Assembly (NCBI GenBank): GCA_937890875.1
Contig: CALAEB010000628.1
Location: 1-7,696 of the forward strand
Direction of reading: 5' to 3'
DNA length: 7,696 nucleotides
Source: an uncultured Anaerolineaceae bacterium
GTDB taxonomy: Bacteria; Chloroflexota; Anaerolineae; Anaerolineales; Anaerolineaceae
Shown here: piece by piece, positions 4,009-7,696 of the stretch
Numbering within the stretch: position 1 is the stretch's first letter
How the letters are laid out: every line of letters begins with the position of its first letter
The notes under the pieces: model-generated
Told to the model about the DNA's origin: nothing
The model's input: the letters and a program-made list of their open reading frames with translations, nothing else
Database searches by the model: none
Translations under genes and position numbers: made by a program

Positions 4009-5973
4009 ATGAAGAGTGAGTTTGTCCTGGCCTTTAATGAAATGATGGACGAAAAACAATTGCCGCGTGACGTTGTCATCAAGGCGTTGGAATCAGCCAT
4101 GGTTTCAGCATATCGGAAAGCTGTTGTAGCTTCAACGGCTCAGCATATTGAAGCAAAGCTTGACCCTGAGAACGGGAATTTTATCATTTACGCGGAGAAA
4201 GAAGTCGTAAATGATGTCGTTGATGACCGTACCGAAGTACCTTTGGAAGAAGCCAGGAAAGTTGAACCGGAGGCGGAGATCGGCGACATGGTCGTGGTGG
4301 AGAGTACTCCCAAAGATTTTGGGAGGGTCGCCGCACAGACGGCCCGCCAGGTTATCCAGCAGCGACTGCGGGATGCCGAACGGCAGGATCAGGTTGAATA
4401 TTTTGAAAAAAAGGTTGGTGAAATCGTCAGCGGCGTTGTCCAGTCGATTAGCAATGAGGGATATACAATCGGGCTGGACAAAAAAGCGGAAGGAACAATG
4501 CTGCGCAAAGATGTGATCAAAGGCGAGCGGTTCCGCCTGCATGAGCATGTTCGGGCCTTGATTGTCGAAGTGAAAGATGCAGCCCGCAACCCGCAGATTC
4601 TGTTATCCAGAACCGACCGGAAATTTTTATTCCGGCTTTTGGAAATTGACGTCCCCGAAATTTTTCACGGGATTGTCGAAGTTCGTTCCATCGCGCGGGA
4701 ACCCGGTGCACGGGCAAAAATTGCGGTCTCAGCCACTCAGCAGGGAATCGACCCGGTCGGTGCCTGTGTCGGTATTCAGGGAAAACGGATTCAGCCGATT
4801 GTGAAAGAATTGCATGATGAAAAAATCGATGTGATCGAATGGAATCCGGATTCCTCCATTTTCATTTCCAAAGCCATCAGCCCGGCGAAAGTGATCGGGG
4901 TCTATCTGGGCGGCGGAAAAACCGCTACGGTGGTCGTGCCGGAAGATCAGCTTTCACTGGCAATCGGCCGGGACGGACAGAACGCGCGCCTGGCGGCAAA
5001 ACTGACCGGCTGGCGGATCGACATTAAAAGCGTCACGGAAGCCGCCGCCGATATCCTTGGGCTTTATGAGTCGAAGAAAGATATTGTCGAGGTTAATGAA
5101 GAGAATAACGAGCGGACGACGATCGTCTCTTTCAAAGAATTGTTTGCCGGTGAAGAGAAGAACATTGATTTAGTCCGGACTATTCTTGCCAAACGAAGCG
5201 AAGGCAGGAACCTTTCCGCTGATGAAACCGATACATTAAACCGGTTTGTGGATCGGGTTGAAAAGCATAAAGTCGCCGGGTTTAACGAAAGCACTGTCCC
5301 GGATGTGATCCGGTCGTTGGTCGAACAGCGGCCTTCGTTGACGGAGATAGCCGGCAAGCCCGTCTCTGAAAGCGGGCTGCCGAAGCATGTGGTTTCGATT
5401 TTGCAAACCACAGGCTTGTATACGTTCGGTGAATTGTATGACCGGATGAAGACAGATCCGGAAGCGATTTTTAAACTTCAGGGGATTTCTACCAAAGCGA
5501 TGAATGAAATCGCCTCCCTGGTGAAATTTGTCGGTTCTTTGACTGATGTGGATACGGAGACTGCGGTTGAGGAAGCTTTACCCGCAGATGTTGTTGAAGA
5601 CAAAAGTGAAATGGTTGCCAGCCCTGACAAAGTTGATTTAGAAGATGTCGAGCCTTTCGAGAGAATCCCGGAAGCCGAAGACTTTTTGGATCTGACACAG
5701 GTTCCGGTGAAAACTGAAGCTCCGGAAGAAATTTCCGAAAGACAGGAAGAGACCGAAGAGGTTTCTTTTGACGAGTTGTTTAATACCATTCGGACCGATG
5801 TTATGATTCATGACGATGATACTGAAGATGAAGATCGGGATGGCCTGGATTCGAAGAAGGGCAAAAAGAAAAAGAAAAAGAAAAATGTTGAAGTGGAATA
5901 CGACCCTGACAAAGATATGACCTTGGTGCGAAGGAAGCATAAGCGCGGGGATGATGAAGAATGGGGTTGGTAA
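4009..5973 (+). CDS. nusA: Transcription termination/antitermination factor NusA, long C-terminal tail
   Basis: Binds RNA polymerase and nascent RNA to control pausing, termination and antitermination. It has 654 residues, against about 370 in Bacillus and 495 in E. coli. Order: N-terminal polymerase-binding domain (1-125); S1 domain (about 136-200); KH1 with GIQGKR (255-260); KH2 with [18 protein letters not shown] (318-335). Beyond KH2 come an unassigned segment (350-450), a helix-hairpin-helix module like the NusA acidic repeats or the alpha-subunit CTD (about 455-508), a strongly acidic stretch (511-612: 38 Asp/Glu against 7 Lys/Arg), and a Lys/Arg-rich end with a seven-Lys run finishing in DDEEWGW. 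The ATG at 4009 follows GGGAGA (3992-3997) at 11 bases, slightly long. It is the first gene of its operon; the usual upstream rimP is absent. The 3' end overlaps rnpM by 13 bp. The core identity is certain; the tail's role is inferred as extra polymerase or RNA contacts. Confidence 0.98.
   Translation: MKSEFVLAFNEMMDEKQLPRDVVIKALESAMVSAYRKAVVASTAQHIEAKLDPENGNFIIYAEKEVVNDVVDDRTEVPLEEARKVEPEAEIGDMVVVESTPKDFGRVAAQTARQVIQQRLRDAERQDQVEYFEKKVGEIVSGVVQSISNEGYTIGLDKKAEGTMLRKDVIKGERFRLHEHVRALIVEVKDAARNPQILLSRTDRKFLFRLLEIDVPEIFHGIVEVRSIAREPGARAKIAVSATQQGIDPVGACVGIQGKRIQPIVKELHDEKIDVIEWNPDSSIFISKAISPAKVIGVYLGGGKTATVVVPEDQLSLAIGRDGQNARLAAKLTGWRIDIKSVTEAAADILGLYESKKDIVEVNEENNERTTIVSFKELFAGEEKNIDLVRTILAKRSEGRNLSADETDTLNRFVDRVEKHKVAGFNESTVPDVIRSLVEQRPSLTEIAGKPVSESGLPKHVVSILQTTGLYTFGELYDRMKTDPEAIFKLQGISTKAMNEIASLVKFVGSLTDVDTETAVEEALPADVVEDKSEMVASPDKVDLEDVEPFERIPEAEDFLDLTQVPVKTEAPEEISERQEETEEVSFDELFNTIRTDVMIHDDDTEDEDRDGLDSKKGKKKKKKKNVEVEYDPDKDMTLVRRKHKRGDDEEWGW
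5863..5885 (+). repeat. AAAAAG hexamer microsatellite inside nusA
   Basis: Three exact AAAAAG units (5863-5868, 5869-5874, 5875-5880) are followed by AAAAA. They encode most of the poly-Lys run near the end of NusA (residues 619-625). The unit is six bases, so gain or loss of a unit changes the protein by two lysines without a frameshift. This suggests easy length variation among strains. Confidence 0.8.
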
Positions 5974-6278
5974 GCGGTAAAAAGAAAGTGAAGCGGACAA
6001 AGCATGTTCCGCAGCGGACCTGTATCGCATGCCGGGAAACGCTGTCAAAGCGTTCACTGCTGCGGTTGGTTTATACGGAAGCCGGTCTGACGCTTGACCC
6101 AAGCGGGAAGATTGCCGGCCGTGGTGCGTATTTGCATAATACCCGGGATTGCTGGGAGAAAGCGATCTCGCGCGGACTGTTAGCCAAAAGCCTGAAAACC
6201 GAGTTAAACCGAACAGATATAGAAAACATGCGAAAATGGATGGAGGCGTTCCCGGACGAGAAGGAGGATTCCGCCTGA
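5961..6278 (+). CDS. rnpM: RNase P modulator RnpM (YlxR/DUF448 family)
   Basis: Small basic RNA-binding protein, 105 residues against about 90-100 in the family. The Bacillus member (YlxR) was renamed RnpM because it binds RNase P RNA and modulates its activity. The family core is visible: a basic leader (KKKVKRTKH, 7-15), PQRTCIACRE (17-26), RSLLRLVYTEAGLTLDPSGK (31-50), the hallmark GRGAYLHN (53-60), then DCWEKAISRGLL (63-74). Cys21 and Cys24 form a CxxC, with Cys64 further on; whether they bind metal is unknown. The ATG at 5961 starts inside nusA, giving a 13-bp overlap and probable translational coupling. TTG at 5967 is a less likely alternative. It sits in the conserved nusA-rnpM-infB order; the ribosomal L7Ae-like ylxQ gene often found next is missing. 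Confidence 0.93.
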   Translation: MGLVSGKKKVKRTKHVPQRTCIACRETLSKRSLLRLVYTEAGLTLDPSGKIAGRGAYLHNTRDCWEKAISRGLLAKSLKTELNRTDIENMRKWMEAFPDEKEDSA

Positions 6279-6279
6279 A

Positions 6280-6291
6280 GGGAAGCTTCCC
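6280..6291. repeat. 12-bp palindrome between rnpM and infB
   Basis: GGGAAGCTTCCC is a perfect palindrome one base after the rnpM stop codon. As RNA it could fold only into a short 4-bp stem with a 4-base loop. CCTCC at 6291-6295 can also pair with GGAGG at 6263-6267 in the end of rnpM, and TTTT follows at 6297-6300. A weak attenuator or a processing site inside the operon is possible but not demonstrated. Confidence 0.3.
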
Positions 6292-6316
6292 CTCCGTTTT
6301 CAGAAAGAGAGCAGGA

Positions 6317-7696
6317 ATGGGCGAAAACACAAAAAAGATCGAAATACCTTACGCAATAACCGTGCGTGATTTGGCGAAACTACTGCAAAGCAACAGCATC
6401 CAGGTGATCAAGGTGTTGATGGCCAACGGTGTGATGGCCAATATTAATCAGATGATTGATTTTGATACGGCGGCAATCGTGGCGAACGAGATCGGCTTCG
6501 AGGCTGTGCCGGAAGCAGATGGCGCCGTTGAAGATGAAAAGGAAACAGGTGAAGTTCCGCTTTGGCGGCAGATCATCGATAAGGAGGATCCGAAATCTTT
6601 GATTCAGCGACCTCCGGTTGTGACAATCCTGGGTCATGTGGACCACGGAAAGACTTCGTTATTGGATGCTATCCGGCATACAAACGTCACTGCCGGTGAG
6701 GCCGGCGGAATCACGCAGCATATCGGGGCGTATCAGATTGAAAGCAAAGGCAAGACGATCACTTTTCTTGATACGCCGGGACATGCCGCGTTCAGCGCAA
6801 TGCGTGCCCGCGGTGCCCAGGGCGCTGACATCGTTATTCTGGTCGTCGCCGCAAATGACGGCGTGATGCCTCAAACCAAAGAAGCGATTTCCCATGCAAA
6901 GGCGGCCCGGGTGCCGATTATTGTGGCTCTGAACAAGATTGACCGTTCGGACGCGAATCCTGAGTTGGTGAAAAAACAGCTCGCCGAACAGGGGCTGATG
7001 GCGGATGACTGGGGCGGGAGTACGATGGTTGTGCCTGTTTCGGCAAAACAGAAACAGGGCATTGATGATTTGATGGAAGCGGTCCTGATGACTGCCGAAG
7101 AAACCAAAATCATGGCAAATCCAAAAGGAAATGTGTTTGGTACGGTCATCGAAGCTTCAGTCGATACGAAGAAAGGGGTCATGGCGACGCTCCTGGTGCA
7201 GAACGGCACCTTAAAAATGGGAGATGTGGTCCTGGCCGGCAGTTCCTATGGGAAAATCCGGGCGATGTTTGACTATCACGGGAAGAAGATCCAAAAAGCG
7301 GGGCCTTCAACGCCGACCCAGATCATGGGGCTGACGGATGTCCCGACGGCCGGCGATATTTTCCAGGTTTACATGTCGGAAAAAGAGGCTCGGGCGATTG
7401 TCAGCGCGGCGAAGGCCGACGCCGCGTTAAACCGGACAACACAGAAAGCGACGTTGGAAGAACTGTTCGCCAAGTTTAAGGCCGGTGAAACCAAGGAATT
7501 ATGCCTGGTCATTAAGACCGATGTGAACGGTTCGCTGGAGCCGATTGTGAACTCTTTGAATGAATTAAGCAAAGAGGGGGAAATCAAGGTCAACATTCTT
7601 CATGCGGAAGCCGGAAATATCAGCGAGAATGACGTGATGCTGGCGGCGGCCTCGCATGGGATTGTGATCGGCTTCAACGTTCAGGCGGACCCTGTC
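6317..7696 (+). CDS. infB: Translation initiation factor IF-2, 3' end outside window
   Basis: GTPase that brings formyl-Met-tRNA to the 30S subunit and promotes joining of the 50S subunit. The 460 codons seen are open to the window edge. A short IF2-N module (about 14-63) and a charged linker (64-96) precede the G domain. The G domain has G1 GHVDHGKT (106-113), switch [11 protein letters not shown] (130-139), G3 DTPGH (152-156), G4 NKID (206-209) and G5 SAK (242-244). His156 is the catalytic-type histidine. Domain II follows (about 270-355), then the start of domain III with [15 protein letters not shown] (400-414) and [21 protein letters not shown] (434-454). The tRNA-binding domain IV is not in view. 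The N-terminal region is minimal, lacking the several hundred residues of enteric IF-2, and a full length near 590 residues is expected. The ATG at 6317 follows a purine-rich AGAAAGAGAGCAGGA, 38 bases after rnpM. Confidence 0.97.
   Translation, partial: MGENTKKIEIPYAITVRDLAKLLQSNSIQVIKVLMANGVMANINQMIDFDTAAIVANEIGFEAVPEADGAVEDEKETGEVPLWRQIIDKEDPKSLIQRPPVVTILGHVDHGKTSLLDAIRHTNVTAGEAGGITQHIGAYQIESKGKTITFLDTPGHAAFSAMRARGAQGADIVILVVAANDGVMPQTKEAISHAKAARVPIIVALNKIDRSDANPELVKKQLAEQGLMADDWGGSTMVVPVSAKQKQGIDDLMEAVLMTAEETKIMANPKGNVFGTVIEASVDTKKGVMATLLVQNGTLKMGDVVLAGSSYGKIRAMFDYHGKKIQKAGPSTPTQIMGLTDVPTAGDIFQVYMSEKEARAIVSAAKADAALNRTTQKATLEELFAKFKAGETKELCLVIKTDVNGSLEPIVNSLNELSKEGEIKVNILHAEAGNISENDVMLAAASHGIVIGFNVQADPV

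Noticed and set aside
5638..6330. Minus-strand open frame of 230 residues opposite the nusA end, rnpM and the infB start
   Set aside because: It spans three conserved plus-strand genes. The Phe-rich run is the complement of the poly-Lys repeat.
1..7696. CRISPR array, tRNA, rRNA, transposase or phage genes
   Set aside because: I saw no regularly spaced direct repeats, no cloverleaf-like segments and no mobile-element protein motifs on either strand.

Overview
The window looks like a piece of bacterial chromosome with ordinary housekeeping content. The NusA has a long tail (an HhH-like module, then an acidic stretch, then a Lys/Arg-rich end), IF2 has a short N-terminus, and a secreted protein of unknown function has a Thr/Pro linker. 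Together these suggest the Chloroflexota, most likely the class Anaerolineae. That placement rests on recalled similarity, not on a search, and is moderately confident at best.

Layout. Positions 1-55 are a very strong intrinsic terminator for a gene left of the window. Positions 56-511 hold no convincing gene but carry a near-consensus extended -10 promoter with a Fur-family 7-1-7 palindrome across its start site, followed by an AT-rich tract leading to a good ribosome binding site. Positions 512-1978 encode a complete clade-3-type haem catalase (katA), closed by its own terminator at 2017-2045. Positions 2046-2210 contain two small palindromes, one of which may be a dispersed repeat. Positions 2211-3704 encode an exported protein of 497 residues whose function I do not recognise. 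Positions 3705-4008 contain a probable terminator, a 24-bp perfect inverted repeat, a promoter and a leader hairpin.

From 4009 to the right edge lies the transcription/translation operon nusA - rnpM (ylxR) - infB, all on the plus strand. nusA and rnpM overlap by 13 bp. infB is cut by the window end after 460 codons. The usual first gene, rimP, is not upstream of nusA; the space is taken by a promoter (TTGCAA, 17 bp, TAAAAT, with TG extension) and an 11-bp hairpin followed by a broken T-tract. This arrangement fits NusA-dependent autoregulation of its own operon.

How the genes work together: NusA (elongation, pausing, termination), RnpM (an RNase P-associated RNA-binding protein) and IF2 (initiator tRNA delivery) form a classical co-transcribed information-processing cluster. 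The catalase is a separate, probably metal- or peroxide-regulated defence gene. The exported protein is an independent unit. I found no CRISPR array, tRNA, rRNA, insertion sequence or phage gene. The most interesting material is regulatory: the Fur-family operator ahead of katA, the nusA leader, and the long perfect inverted repeat at 3787-3837.
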